DNA from: Allium sativum
Lineage: Eukaryota; Streptophyta; Magnoliopsida; Asparagales; Amaryllidaceae
Length of the DNA stretch: 64,000 nucleotides
Reading direction: 5' to 3'
NCBI GenBank assembly: GCA_030737875.1
Contig: CM060910.1
Span: forward strand, 69,324,501-69,388,500
Part shown: positions 10,809-23,264 of the stretch, in pieces
Numbering within the stretch: position 1 is the stretch's first letter
Layout: the number at the start of each line of letters is the position of its first letter
Notes under the pieces: model-generated
Seen by the model: the letters and a program-made list of their open reading frames with translations, nothing else
Databases searched by the model: none
What the model was told of the DNA's origin: nothing
Position numbers and translations under genes: made by a program

Positions 10809-13800
10809 CGTGTGACGACCCCAAACCCCCGTTCCACGGTGGCAAGGGTAATCTTTGGAATATAACACATAAACAAATAACAACGGAACAGAAATATATA
10901 AATACACCAGATAATGTACAACAGAATACACTGGATAAACAATAATCATCAGAGTTACATAGTATACAGGATCACACTTGGCACAATAGATAGTTTCAGC
11001 TTTATATAAAATGTCTACAGCGGAATCAAAACATATTATATATAATAGGAGCTGAACAACATAAAAAGAAAGAAGTGATAGAATCCATCTTCAGCTCCAT
11101 AGCTATCCATAGAGAGCTTCTAAAACCTGAATATAAGGCTGCTCGTGTAGAAAATAGGGCACCCGAGTTTGCAAGTGAAACAAACTACGAGTCAGTCATG
11201 GGAATGGTATGAGAAATCTACTTAACTCATTTTAATAATAAGTCCAATAACAGGACCATGTCGCTAACGTGGAACGAGTTTACTCAATTGGATTGCCAAT
11301 GCTCAAAACAAGTAAATCATTTAAACATCGCAATGCTTTTTTACAAAAAATGAATCCATTATAAGACTCAGGACCCATCACACAATGCAACACAAGCCGG
11401 AGGATAGAATTTTTACATTATAATGGCCAAAATATGCTTGATACGTACAAAAAAAAGCATTTAATATTATTACTAGTGTTTATATGTTTCAAAAACAATT
11501 TCAATCATAAGTATCAATCATAGACGGCATAAGTGCCCCATACCACTATGTCGCCATATATAGGTTTAAAATCAAAACTGCACGATGTTGTATTTGGAAA
11601 TTGGATTTCCGTCATGAACCAAGGGAAGGGATCGTACTTACTGCTTTGAGACGATCTAGCCCGTGTCTCAGGATCAGAACGCATCAACCCTTGGATCGTC
11701 AGGGTCGGTCCACACGGAGTGGATTAAAATGCCTGAACACTGCGTTTCCACACCCTATGGTACGTCAAACTGGCCAGTATATCTACCAAACCATCCATCG
11801 GCTCCGCAGAGACCGATATAACCGAGGCACCTCGCTATCCATCATCCAAATAAGTAAAATGCCCGGGCGTGTAAAACCCAGACACCACTCCTAGTTAGAA
11901 GGAAACGCATGTCCTCCTTGAAGTCCTCTCCCGTTTCTGGTTCATCCCGGGGTGTGAGGCTCGCGAATCAACGCTAAACACAAAGCTATCTATTTAAAGC
12001 CATGCTTTGATCATCAACCACAAGGCTTTGCTTTTCAACAGCAGACTTGATCACAACATCTCTGTATGCCATGTTGTCAATCTACAACATCAGACACACA
12101 TCCATTTACAAGTTCGTTCTGGGTCTAAACGAAACCAGAGGCATCTAATTCCTCATCCCATATGTCCAATACAGGAGAGAGGCCCTCGCACATCCGTTCG
12201 ATCTCCAAGTACGCCTGGACGACCACCACTTATTACCTTGTCTTGGGTTTCCTCCCAAACAAGACATAAGCAATCATCCAAACGATGTGAAGACCTCCGG
12301 TCTTCAACCACCGTCTTCATCGTCGATTTCTAATCGTCGACCATTTATTTGAAATGAGATTTAACTCGGCCTTTTCAAATAATTCATGTATATTTAGAAT
12401 TGAAATCAATTCATTTCCATGGTTAAATTATTTGACATCCATAATTCAGTTCATTAATGTAATTTTCATGTCAAACACATTCAACCATCAAATACCCAAT
12501 AAACTAGGTAAATTCGATTTATTTACATTCCATATTGTTTATAACATTTTATAATGATTTATCGCTATTTTTATTTATTTAAAAATAACCCATTTATTCA
12601 AACGACGCTTCAGGCCATAACGCGGCCATGGCACTGTTTTTCTTCAGATTTGATTTATATATATCTGAAAATCTAACCTTCGGATCTTTACAATTTTATA
12701 TCATTGGAAAGATCTTTTCAAAACGGAACTAACGGTTCCAGTTTTGGGAAAATATGATGGTCGGATCTCCCGGTACAATCGTTTGAAGCTACGATTTCAA
12801 AATACGAACTACAGCATCGTTATTCGATTTATTTTAATTATATTTATGTATATAAATATAATCTATCTTGGCACTATTTTTATTCAGATTTGAATTAAAC
12901 ATTTCACACAATCTAACCGTTGGATCATTACAAATTTGGTATCGTTGGAAAGATATTTTCAAAGCGGACTCAACGGTTTCGGTTTTGGGAAAATCCGATG
13001 GTCGATTCTCCCACTACAATCGTTTAAAATCACGATTTCAAAACACACACTACAGCGTCGTTATTCGATTTATTTTAATTATATATTTATATATATAAAT
13101 ATAGACCGTTCTTCGATTTCCAAACCATTTTCATTTCATATATGTGATAAAATTAATATTTTTATCTAACAAATATTTATTTCAACACTTGACTATTTTT
13201 AACACTTCATATATATAATAAAAATGTGATTTTTTATTGCCAAAAACATTTATTTCAAACATGATTATTTTTAGCGATTCATATATATTATAAAAATGTG
13301 ATTTTTATTGTTTAAACAATTTATTTCAAACATGAATATTTTTAGCGATTCATATATTTTATAAAAAAATGTGATTTTTATTGTTAAAGCAATTTATTTC
13401 AAACATGAATATTTTACATATGAATATATTTCAACACATGAGTAAAATTCAAACACGTGAATATTTCAGAAAATTTCGGTAGCATAACGGCAGGGTAGTT
13501 AAAACGGGCACCGTCCCGAGTACAGCTCCTCGCGCTACCTTAAAGCCTCGTAGCTTTTGACAAGGGGGATTTCAATAATCTAGTTCGTACGCAGACAAAT
13601 TTTTTCCACAAACTAATCCTATTTGGTTTCAACCACAATCAACCATTCTATTCATCAAATTTCACGTCAACCAAAATCCAAACAATCACAACCAATATAT
13701 ATCGTCCATGGTTTGTGGACGAGGGGAGTATATATATATATACACACACACATACATATATAAATATATTTCAATTTCATTTCAACTCACATATGATATT

Positions 13801-14138
13801 TACAACATATACATAACTTATACATCGCACATATAATTTATACAACACTTACACATGAGGTGTATAACGCTTATATAACTATACATCGATTATATAATTT
13901 ATACACCGCCACTCCATATCGTTTTGAATTTCGAAATCTCACATTGGGTTCCATTCCTCCAAAAATTGTAGGAAGCTCCAAAAAAATCTCCGGTCCCTTT
14001 TAGTATGTAGAAGACGTCGCCATGAGTCCAATGTCTCTTATTTCACTGGATTTCGACAACATAGCAAAAAGATACAATTTTTATTGTAAAATCAGCGCTT
14101 TAAATTGCTATAAACAGATAAATTTATTTCAGTCATAC

Positions 14139-14550
14139 CTTTCAGTTTTCGATCCAAACTAGGTTTCGATTTTTTGCGCAAACCGATGCTCTAAGGGACG
14201 ATCGGCCACTGCCACCTTGTAGAGCTAGGAGGCACGCACTTGATGAGGCAGGTGGGGACCAACTCGAGCTCAGATCTAAGCGGTGGCGGCTTGTTGAAGT
14301 CGGCGACTTCGAGGCGTCCGTTCTCCGCAAATAAGTGACGAGGAGGTGCGAGGCTAGGATGGATTTGAAGAGCTCGTGGTCCTCAGCAAAATCTTCAACA
14401 AGGGCCTTTGATTTTGGTGCCTGGATTGTGAGGAATGGAGGTGAGAAGGATTCAATCGAAACCGCCATTCGATCTGAGAGAGAAGCGGGTTTTTCTATTT
14501 TTTTTGGGAAATTAAAATAATGAAAAAAAATCTCATTGGCCCATATTTCT
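14139..14550 (-). promoter_or_regulatory. Putative promoter and leader exon, 5' LTR of element 1
   Basis: In element sense a CCAAT box (GGGCCAATGAG, about 14535-14545) is followed by an A-rich stretch, a CTCTCTC leader and a GC-rich block. The block ends at GAAAG/GTATGA, with donor GT at 14138-14137. A 108-codon sense ORF (14468-14142, MAVSIESF...) ends three bases before the donor, so a spliced message would carry it as an upstream ORF. This is the copy that would drive the element. Function is inferred. Confidence 0.45.
14142..14468 (-). other. Sense ORF inside the LTR leader (108 aa)
   Basis: Begins MAVSIESFSPPFLTI and ends at TGA (14144-14142). It is the full-length version of the ORF at 4257-4006 in the other LTR, where a CAA-to-TAG change (C-to-T) shortens it. 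It is Ser/Leu/Ala-rich with no recognised domain or signal peptide. It could be an upstream ORF of the retrotransposon leader. Confidence 0.4.
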
Positions 14551-15405
14551 ATTTAATTTTAAAATAGTGTTTTCTTATCCGAACCCCAAATCAAACCCAA
14601 TGACTATCGTCTCTAGCTAAATACCCCTATTCCGGATACAATGGAATATGTTTCCTAAGCCCATTCGACTGTTTCAGTCAGTTTTTCTTCAAACTAAAAT
14701 GTAAAACATTCAAATATGGATTTGAACGTACATTTCATTTTGCCGGGGCCACATACTGATTCCAAAAATTCAAAAAAAAAAAATAAGTATGGCTATGTTT
14801 AGATGATATGGTCCCAAAAAAACTAGTTTCGTCGAATTTGGAGACCTTTTGAAAAATGGCCATTTTTTGGTCGATCCAAATTGACTAAAATTAACCAAAC
14901 ACATTTTCCTTTTCCACGCTCACATATTAACTCCAAAAATTATGGAATTTGGAATCTAGCAATAATTTGACATTCCGAATCCAACAAAAGCGGTTTCGTT
15001 AAAAAAGGAGGTCGTTTGCAAAATGTCTATTTTCAAGGGCTATATTAACTCCATAGCGACCTTTCTGAAAATTCATTTGCCATAACTTTTGATTCCTGCT
15101 ATGAAATTTTGATTTTTCAGATTTGTTAGAAAGATATTCGTAAAAAGATTTAAATATTTTTGGTTTCACTAAAATCCGTTTTATTTTGCATCCTGTATTG
15201 TCAGTCAAAGTTCAAATTCAAAATTTCAAACTGCTGCGCCATTTCGGGCTCTGTTTTATAGTTAAAATAAATGTATTCGCTATAACTTCGCTCCAAATAG
15301 ATTTTTGGTCATTATTATTTAAAATAATTTATTTTAAATATTCAAAATTCATTAAAATAGCCAAATTAAAAATTTTAAATTGGTTCAGATTTTCCGGTTG
15401 TTACA

Positions 15406-18032
15406 TATAATGACCCAAAATTTCTAGAAAAATCATTTTGACATGGATTAAAATGTTTACTGAATTTTTATTTGGAATTATTAGGGTTTTGGTCTGTGCA
15501 CATGTATGAGTGTATGTGCACATGTGTACAACAGAGGACATGCACAAAGCAATACCACAATTCCAGGATAAATAATGTGATTTATTTATGCAAGCATACA
15601 TGTATTCCAGTGGCCATTAAATTAAAACACATAGCTTGATTTAATATACAATATGAAGAAGGCTTGAGACAATACATGTGTATATATATGGTAAGGTCAA
15701 GTGGCACCAAGATTAAATAGTGAATAACCAGATTTAGAAAGAAGGATTATTATATCCATTTGTTATTTTTGTCATGACATGAAATAGGAGGGAAAATACT
15801 TTCTTTTAAAATAAAGATAGTTGCTTTATGTCTGAAAAAGCAACTAGGCATTACCTAACCATTTCCTACTTGAGCATCCAATGTAAAAAGGATGAAAATG
15901 ATAAATATTTTATCCTAAAACATGCCATAAGCATGATCAGGGGAAAGAGTGGAAAACAAACAAATAAATAGGATACCTTTTTCCCTTTTATTAGAAATGA
16001 GCTGGCATAGCTACGGAAATGTTTATGTTTTAAACATGATAAAGGAGAGGGAATGCAGTTTTGCCAGGGTAAAATGGGTAGAGCCATCATCTAAAACCTT
16101 AGAATGCTGATTATAAATAAACCATAGTATATAAGAAAATGGGCTAGTTATTTTCTCTCTCATAAAGCAAGTAATATAAATATGGCAGTAGAAATGACAA
16201 TTAAGAATTTGGGTTGATAGGCTATTTTACTCCTCAACAATAATAAATGGGGTGATGGTAGTAGCTTCTAGGAGGTAACATAAACTATATCAGATCAGAA
16301 CTAAGGGATCAAAGAAGAAATAATGGAAGTAGGAATCAGGTGAGTATTCTCTCTTAAAACATATGGCATTAAGTCCTGATTTTAAGAGGCAGCCTATATT
16401 TTCATATGTTCATTTTTCTTGAATTTGATCTTTTGATTATTTCACCTGTTTATATACGACTTGAAATATATCAACGAGTTTATTTAAAATCATTGTTGAG
16501 TTCAACATTATGGTTTTAAAGTCATTATTTGGATCTGTTCAGTTTTATGATCCCTTAAAAACATCTTTTTTGATACTTTTGAAAACTCTATAAAATCTGG
16601 ATATATAAATGATATAGATCTATGGCAATCTATCTTGTAAATGTGTATGAGCTATGATATACTTGTGTATAGGTGCTGAGGCTCTATAAATAATTGTTTT
16701 AGAGAGCAATATATTTTCTATGTGCTGATCTCTAATCAAGAATGCAAATATCATGTCTCAGCTAGGTTTTGAAATTCCTTTGAAACCAGTTTATGCATAG
16801 TGGCAAAATCTCTAAAAAATATTCCTAAAAGCCATAGATTAATATTAGTTCTATATCTAGACAAGCATATACATATGTTTAAGTGGTTATATTTAGATAA
16901 GGGTGTTACCTTATTAAAACCCCAAGATAAATGACTTACTGGAATGTTGAATATTGGATGGCTTATATTCTTGTCTGAAGGGGTGTTTTGTTCTTCTATG
17001 AATACTGATTGCCAACCATATGAAGTGTTATGTGATGATTTATGATTGAAAAATTATAACACAGATGCAATTTGATGATTTACTGGCGGAATAAAGGATT
17101 GATTCCTTTTTAAATGAATGTTTGCAAGTCTAATGGGGTACTGTGTGATTAATGTTGTTTAAGTGTTATGTTTTATTCATTTGTTTGAATAACAAGATAT
17201 GAAAGTGAACACTTAATAACCTAATTAAGAAATTTTGGTCAAGAAGACTATAGAATGGCTTGTACTTGAGTTGCAAGTTTGGTACATGGCCTAATTTGGT
17301 CCTGATCTTTGTGTTGTAGTGTGAATTAGATTACTACAATGTGCCCCAGTGATCACTAATGCAGGTGAGACCAGGGAATGAATTATTAAACTATGAATGA
17401 AAAGAATGATAAGATATATACAGGAACTTGAGTTTTCCTGGACTTTGTGAGAAACCAGGTAGCAGGTATATTATTTACACGGCTTATTTATATTGGTTAC
17501 TCAGGATTGATGATTTTTTTTATTATAATGATATAATTCATGTATCACCTCTGCTTTAAAATATGCATTGATGTAGAAAATGGGTTGTGCACACCAAGGT
17601 ACAAATTGATAATCCATGAATGAATGAGGAACTTGAGCTTTCATGGATATTATGGCATGGAAGAATCTTGTAATAAGTATACGGTTAAATGGCTTCATGA
17701 TTTAGTTCTAACCTATTTTGACTAATGACTGATGTGATGATTGTGCTCCTTTTATGATTTCTGGTTAAAACACTCATTGATTTTGTATAAAAGGTATATG
17801 GACCCGCACATTGACACAAGTCATGCACATTTTTTTAAATATAATTCTAAACAAGATTTTAGGAATTTATTCCTGTTTTATCATTTAAACTATGTTTTAA
17901 TGAATACTCATACCAAACAAATGAGTCTGGCCCTATTTTGCTCATCGCATATGGGGTGTCTTATTTATAATGAGGCAGCCTCCATTGCTTTTCCAGGAAA
18001 TAAAGACATTAAGTAACAAATTAAGGACATGG
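15406..18032. other. Unassigned AT-rich stretch between elements
   Basis: No gene is supported. The first bases, TATAATGACCCAAAATTTCT, resemble an LTR start (TGTAATGACCC type) with a G-to-A change, so this may be the edge of another element. No matching end was found. Around 17340-17700 two loosely similar phrases recur (AGGAACTTGAG followed by TTTTCCTGG or CTTTCATGG). Small ORFs here have no recognisable features. Confidence 0.4.
18028..18032. repeat. Target-site duplication CATGG, left
   Basis: CATGG directly precedes the TG of the solo LTR and is repeated at 22294-22298 after its end. Confidence 0.7.
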
Positions 18033-21000
18033 TGTAACAAACCGATAATTTTGACGCATTTAAAATTTAGTCAAGATTTAATGTAAAGTGAGTGTTTATA
18101 ATCTTTATTTGAATTCAAACTTATATTCTAAATTTATATCATAAGCTTTGGATTGAATTTCTTAATATATATATATATATACACACACATATGCTTGAAC
18201 TAGAATGTTGTTTCGGAATGTATATTGTAAACAATAAGTTACAATTAGTGTTTATTTTTATTTATTTTAGAAATAAACGCGAAAACTATAAAATTATAAA
18301 TAACATCAAGTCTTGAGAATTTAATACGTTATATGATAGTAATGTAATTAATCGTATAACAAGGACCGTCGAAGTCGCTCGTTCGGTTTAACCCGATTCA
18401 CGCAGACAATTGACCATAACCAATAACGTTGATGAATTGCATCTCCATCCGTTTCTTGATTTTGTTTAAATATTAGCACACATGAAACTGTTCATGCAGG
18501 GAATGACAAGATATTAGTAATAATAATTAATTCGAATTGTGGAATGAACCAGTTAACACGTCTGGAAATTCGCAGCATGTAAAGGACACAAACTAGTTGG
18601 CTTTTGAACAAATCACTGTGTATCAAGACAATATTAAACCACATATTCTAATATATCTCAAAAAGGAAATATAACACGCGTCCACTGCATTCTCACATTG
18701 TCCCTCCATTTGTTGAACAGTTCAAAGGGGAAAACAACACGTTGAGTACACGTGCTCTCTCTTCCCTGACCTTCTCCCGTCTCCTTTATTCTTCTCCTTC
18801 CAATTCCTCTTACTTTCATCAAGCGACAGATACCAAAGGAGAAGAAAGCATCTCTCCTTAATATTAAATCATGGCAGTGACCCGATTTTCCTATTCTTCT
18901 TCTTTCGATTTCAAATTCGCGCAAGAAGGAACGAGGCCGAGATCCCATCTTCAAATCAGAGCCTCCTCCGCTTGGTCACCAAGCAATGGCCGGATCTGAG
19001 ATCATCCGTGCCACCGCAGCCGACACCTCGAGCCAGCGCACTGTCCGCGATCACCAGGCCCAACACTCGACGAAATGAAACCAACTCCGTCCCTCTTCAA
19101 ACCATCTTTTCCTTTGAACAACGAAGTCTGTGCAAGTTGGAGGAAGAGAAAAGCAAACAAAGGCCTGCTCCGCCTTTGGATAGTTCGCTCACGGCTGTCA
19201 GGCTCGGTTTGGGCATTCCAGCAGCTCCAGCACTCTTCAGATGACCAAGTTAGTATTCAGAATAGCATGCACCTCAGATGCTCGACAGAATGCCTGAGAG
19301 GCAGTTTCTATCGGACAGAGAAATACCAGTACGGGTCAGCGAGAGGGTTAAGTTCGGTTCATTGTTCGCTTGCTGGTTTGTCGAAATATAGGGTGAAGTT
19401 TAGGTATACCTCTTAAACCCATTTGCTTAATAATTAAGTTATTATAAAATGAAACGTAAATAAAATACGGTATACACTGAATTCATTTAGGAATCATGGT
19501 AGTCTGTGGTCAAGTAGGAATGGTGGTCGTGCACTTCTAATGTTACATGGTGTATATATATACAAACGTATATGTGTATAGGAAGTTTGGAAGGGTATTC
19601 ATCGTGTGGCTATCAAGCTCCGCTCACAAATTTCCGTGTCAATTTTGCTTTTCACCCCAAGCCTCAGAAGGTGAGTTTCTACTCACTCACAGACTAATAT
19701 TTTCATTAAGCGAATTAATGATTTGAAATGTTGAATGAAATGTTAGTTGCTCTAGAATTTTTTGCTTCGTGATTGTGCACGTACGACACACACCGTTATT
19801 TCATATGACACAATATGGATGTATATTGATATGCTATGTTATTTATCATCATGCAAGTCCCCCTTTAGATTAGAAAACATTACGGGTTGAAATGATACAT
19901 ACCCGAACCCTTGTGTATTCGAATCAATTTGGGATGCGGGTTGAAATAATACATACTCAGGATTCGAATATTTTAAAGAACGGATTGAAATGATAAATAT
20001 CCGTATCACTTGACCATATGATAGAAATTTTATACGGACACCATGGTCAATAAAATTATTATAAATAATTTATCGACTTTGGCAAGTTGAAATCTTAAGG
20101 AAATTTTCTATACATCATAAAGAAAAGTTAAAAGAAATTTTGTGCAAAGTTTCCTTGAATTTTTATAAAGGGATCTAATTAGTATGGAAATAAGTTTTAA
20201 AGAGGGTTTCAAGTTAACACTTAAACTTTTATCTATCTAGATGAATTTTCATAACTTTATGTTTATGATATGATGAATTTTGAATTGAATAGTTTAATGT
20301 AAAGATTTGCAAAGACTTGATAAATGTTTCAAAGCTTATTTTAATATATGATTGTCAAATGAATTTTTGTCACGTGAATGTTAGACGAATTTTGTTGGAA
20401 TGAAAGTGTTTATGTTCAAGTATGAAGAATATGATTATCTAAATCATGGTGAATACAGGTTAGTTAACAAGTTAGAATTTAATGGATCATATTTTAATTT
20501 ACAACTAATGTTAAAGTAGTTTGGGGTTTATTACAAAAAAAATGGACATGTAAATCCAAGGCAAACAATGATTGGAAAATTGTTAATCGTGAAGCATTGA
20601 ATTTGAACTAAACAAAAGGGAAGTTGATCTAAAGATGAAATTTTGATGAGAAAAGAAATCGTGAAACTTAGATTTAGGATGGATTGGATTAATATTTTTA
20701 GTAGTACTATAATTTTATAAAAGGCAAAATTTTCCGCATTACTTGATTTCTGTAAGTATTCTTTTATAAAATAAATTTGATTAATTTAACTATATACACT
20801 TTATAATAGTTTCTACTACATATACATATGCATATACATTATTCTCAAATTTAATACACCTATACTATTTTTCAAAACTTAAATTTTCAAAAATTATTTT
20901 ATAATCCAAATAAAAGCTATGTCCAATCCAGTCTAGTAATCCAAAGGGTGAAATATAGGAATTCAAGCAATAGCGATATTTCGAGGAAGTTGAAACTTTA

Positions 21001-22293
21001 AAAAAATCGATGGTTGACAAAGAAATTTTGAATAGTAGATTTGCAACCTAAATCGAACCAACTATTGAGGAATTGATTTTGGGCAATATTTGAAATAAAT
21101 TGATTTGCGGTACTCGAAATATAATTTCAAAGTTAATGTCCACGGTGCGAAAAATGTAAACGTTTGGTTGTTAAGGAGACCGGAGTTGGTAAGTGGCATA
21201 CTCTCTGTCAGTGTCGATACCACTTTAACAACTGTGTACGTGATGACGAATCCAGAATGAAGCATGATGATTTGGAGGCGAGTACTGGATTGAAGAAGGC
21301 AAACGAGAATGAAATGGCCGTGACCTTCGGGTCATAATTGAAATGACTAAAATAGGAGCTATACCGTGACTAATTAAGGTAGCACCTTTGATCGGACGCA
21401 CTTCTTCGATACCATTTCTATGACTATGTTGATGATTTGGGCGCCCTTTTTGATTATGGGAGTGTGTTCCGAGGTGGCCGGTAGTGGCTGTTATGCGTTA
21501 CCACCGGTCCGGGAGTGCAATTGGTAGAATCCTACCCTGGTATTGCCTCGAGTGCCTTGTCATTTACCCTAGCGAGCCCCATACGATTTTGATTTGTATC
21601 ATACCTATGGAGTGCCCTCTGATGCCATCGGTTTACGGTGGGTTTACGGTACTATATAGACTACGGTATTATAAACGGTGTAAGGGTAAAAATGTAATTC
21701 CGCTTACGCTATTTTCAGTATATTTACTTTACTGAATAGACATTACAATAATAGCATACTATTATATATATGTATTATTTTGGCGGATCCTTAGAGGATG
21801 GGAATCCCAAACATCCTTTAAGTTATTGTACATTTCAGTTAACACTTCATTTAATTTAATTCACTTATATGAGACTGTTAGTCCTGACTCTTGTTTTTTG
21901 TTTGTTTCATTCTTTGCAAAATGCCCGGGTCAGACCGAGTATTTCATCTTGTAAATATATCTATTAGAGCTTGTGATTTGTTGGAGATCCAGCCGTTCAT
22001 CTACCATATTCGGTTATGCCCATCTCTACTGATTTACCGAATACTAGTATGATTCTATATTTATTCTTCCGCTGCATCTATGTTTATTTTGGTACTCTGA
22101 TATCATGTAAATTTAAAAGAATTGTAATATTGTATATATTTTTACTTCCACTGTGAGTTACTCTGTGTTCTGTGATTGTGATTCTATGATGATTTGTATT
22201 TAAACTTCATAAGCAATAACAATCTGTCATTTTTGAACGGTTTGAGTTGATGTAATTACCGACTTGAGGCGGTCAAAAAGCCAGGTCGTTAGA
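18033..22293 (+). mobile_element. Solo LTR, 4.26 kb, of a related gypsy family
   Basis: It begins TGTAACAAACCG and ends GGTCGTTAGA, which I read as GTTACA with one C-to-G change. The five bases CATGG flank both ends. No interior domains, primer site or polypurine tract are present, so it is a solo LTR left by recombination. It follows the group's plan: AT-rich start, a GC-richer block at about 18660-19670 ending CAGAAG/GTGAGTT (GT at 19671), then AT-rich text and a second GC-richer block at 21300-21660. Sequence similarity to the other LTRs is weak, so it belongs to a different family with the same design. Two plus-strand ORFs (18972-19244, 19075-19416) in the first block have no recognisable domain. 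Confidence 0.7.
18660..19672 (+). promoter_or_regulatory. GC-richer leader-like block of the solo LTR
   Basis: The block stands out from AT-rich surroundings and has a CT-rich start (CTCTCTCTTCCCTGACCTTCTCC, near 18760). It ends in the consensus-like donor CAGAAG/GTGAGTT at 19665-19677. By analogy with the other LTRs it may be the start of the transcribed leader. It could also contain captured exon sequence. No domain is visible in any of the frames I read. Confidence 0.35.
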
Positions 22294-22629
22294 CATGGCT
22301 TTGGGGAAAAATAAATTAGCAAGCTTAGCTTAGCTTAAGAAAGGAGTTTCGGAATATTTAATCTGCATGAATTTCAAGATATGTCTTATTGTTAAGATCA
22401 TGTAATAAAATGTTAGATGTATGGCTATTTAAGGAGTTATATGATTTTATGGTTTTGTAATTGCCTTGGGTTAAATTCCAAGTTTACTCGAACTGTATTA
22501 CCCCTGAGTTCTTCTATGAAAACTGGAGTTTGGGCAAAATATATTTGAATTATGAAAATTTACTAATATCATTTGTATTAGTTAATCTGGAGTCATTTTA
22601 GAAAAGTAACATGCACATGTTACACACAT
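22294..22629. other. Unassigned AT-rich stretch
   Basis: Begins with the right copy of the duplication CATGG. It continues the pre-insertion sequence of 15406-18032. No gene or repeat is supported. Confidence 0.4.
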
Positions 22630-22980
22630 TGTTCTAAAAGAATCATTTATGCATGCATAAGGTTATCGGTTTTGATAATTCCATTTCAAAAGTATCACTT
22701 CTGCATACAAAAGAGTATCATTTTTGGTAACATTATTTTGAAAGGATCATTTCTGTAAGCATAAGGGTATCACTATTGTTAGTACCATTTTTGCAAGTAT
22801 CATTTTATATGCATCAAAGTATCATTTTCTGAAAGTATCAATTTAGTATGCATAAGGCTATCATTTTAAAAGTACCATCCTTGAAGGTAGCATTTCTATC
22901 TGCATAAAAGTATCAGTTATGGAATTATTATTTCTGTAGGCACAAAAGTATCATTTTGAGGTCAAGAGAGCATCATTTTT
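22630..22980. repeat. Degenerate minisatellite, ~35-40 bp units
   Basis: The phrases AGTATCATTTCTG, TGCATAAGG and GTATCATTTT recur about ten times. Examples lie near 22640-22670, 22690-22730, 22741-22770, 22795-22830 and 22860-22960. Units vary in length and sequence, which indicates an old tandem array. No coding role is visible. Confidence 0.7.
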
Positions 22981-23075
22981 AGATCTGTGTATAGCATTAA
23001 TCCATACGGGAATCAATGGATCTCTTTTTTTTCTTTCTACTCTGGTTCAAAGCAAGAGAGGTATATATATATCTT

Positions 23076-23106
<31 letters not shown>

Positions 23107-23264
23107 CAAAATATTTTCTGTATGAGCTAATATGTTTATATTGGTAAAACTTTAGGGTCCTGGATATTTTGATTTGGATAGAGTGGCTCTCGCTGTTAAC
23201 TTTGAAATTAGAGAACCATTTGTATGCAACAGTTAAAAAAAACATACTAGAAAATCTAGTTAAA
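22981..23264. other. Unassigned, with a (TA)n tract
   Basis: Contains a (TA)n run at about 23079-23105 preceded by a short GTATATATAT run near 23061. Nothing else is recognisable between the minisatellite and the satellite array. Confidence 0.5.

Larger units (their letters stand above)
572..15405 (-). mobile_element. Element 1: degenerate Ty3/gypsy chromovirus with 4.6-kb LTRs
   Basis: This is a complete-length LTR retrotransposon reading on the minus strand. Two direct repeats (572-5196 and 10811-15405) begin TGTGAYGACCCC and end GTTACA on the plus strand, so they are TG...CA in element sense. Next to the 5' LTR lies a primer-binding site for initiator tRNA-Met, and next to the 3' LTR a polypurine tract. 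The 5.6-kb interior encodes gag, protease, reverse transcriptase, RNase H, integrase and a C-terminal chromodomain in that order. This defines a chromovirus, most like the Tekay/Del group by LTR length and by motifs recalled from that family. Stops and frameshifts interrupt all domains, so it cannot now make its own proteins. The first ~180 aligned LTR bases differ at about 10 positions, mostly transitions. No target-site duplication is visible. Confidence 0.93.
10811..15405 (-). repeat. 5' LTR of element 1
   Basis: The LTR is 4595 bp and aligns with 572-5196. It begins TGTGACGACCCC and ends GGTTGTTACA on the plus strand. It repeats the same modules: distal conserved block (about 12110-12260), duplicated palindrome units (12634-13110), 71-bp repeat (13150-13440), inverted repeat GTCCA/TGGAC (13704-13720), GC-rich leader (14139-14500) and AT-rich U3. 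The base after the end (TATAA) does not match the base run before the other LTR. Confidence 0.92.

Noticed and set aside
10797..10810. Possible tRNA gene at the GATACCA motifs (also 30889, 44878, 55400)
   Set aside because: Only the tRNA 3'-end complement is present, at LTR edges. These are primer-binding sites, not tRNA genes.
17741..18016. 91-codon ORF before the solo LTR
   Set aside because: AT-rich frame with no motif or visible codon structure. Probably chance.
18972..19416. Two plus-strand ORFs of 90 and 113 codons in the solo LTR
   Set aside because: Overlap in different frames of a GC-rich leader-like block. No start context, domain or conservation could be shown, so they are described with the LTR only.
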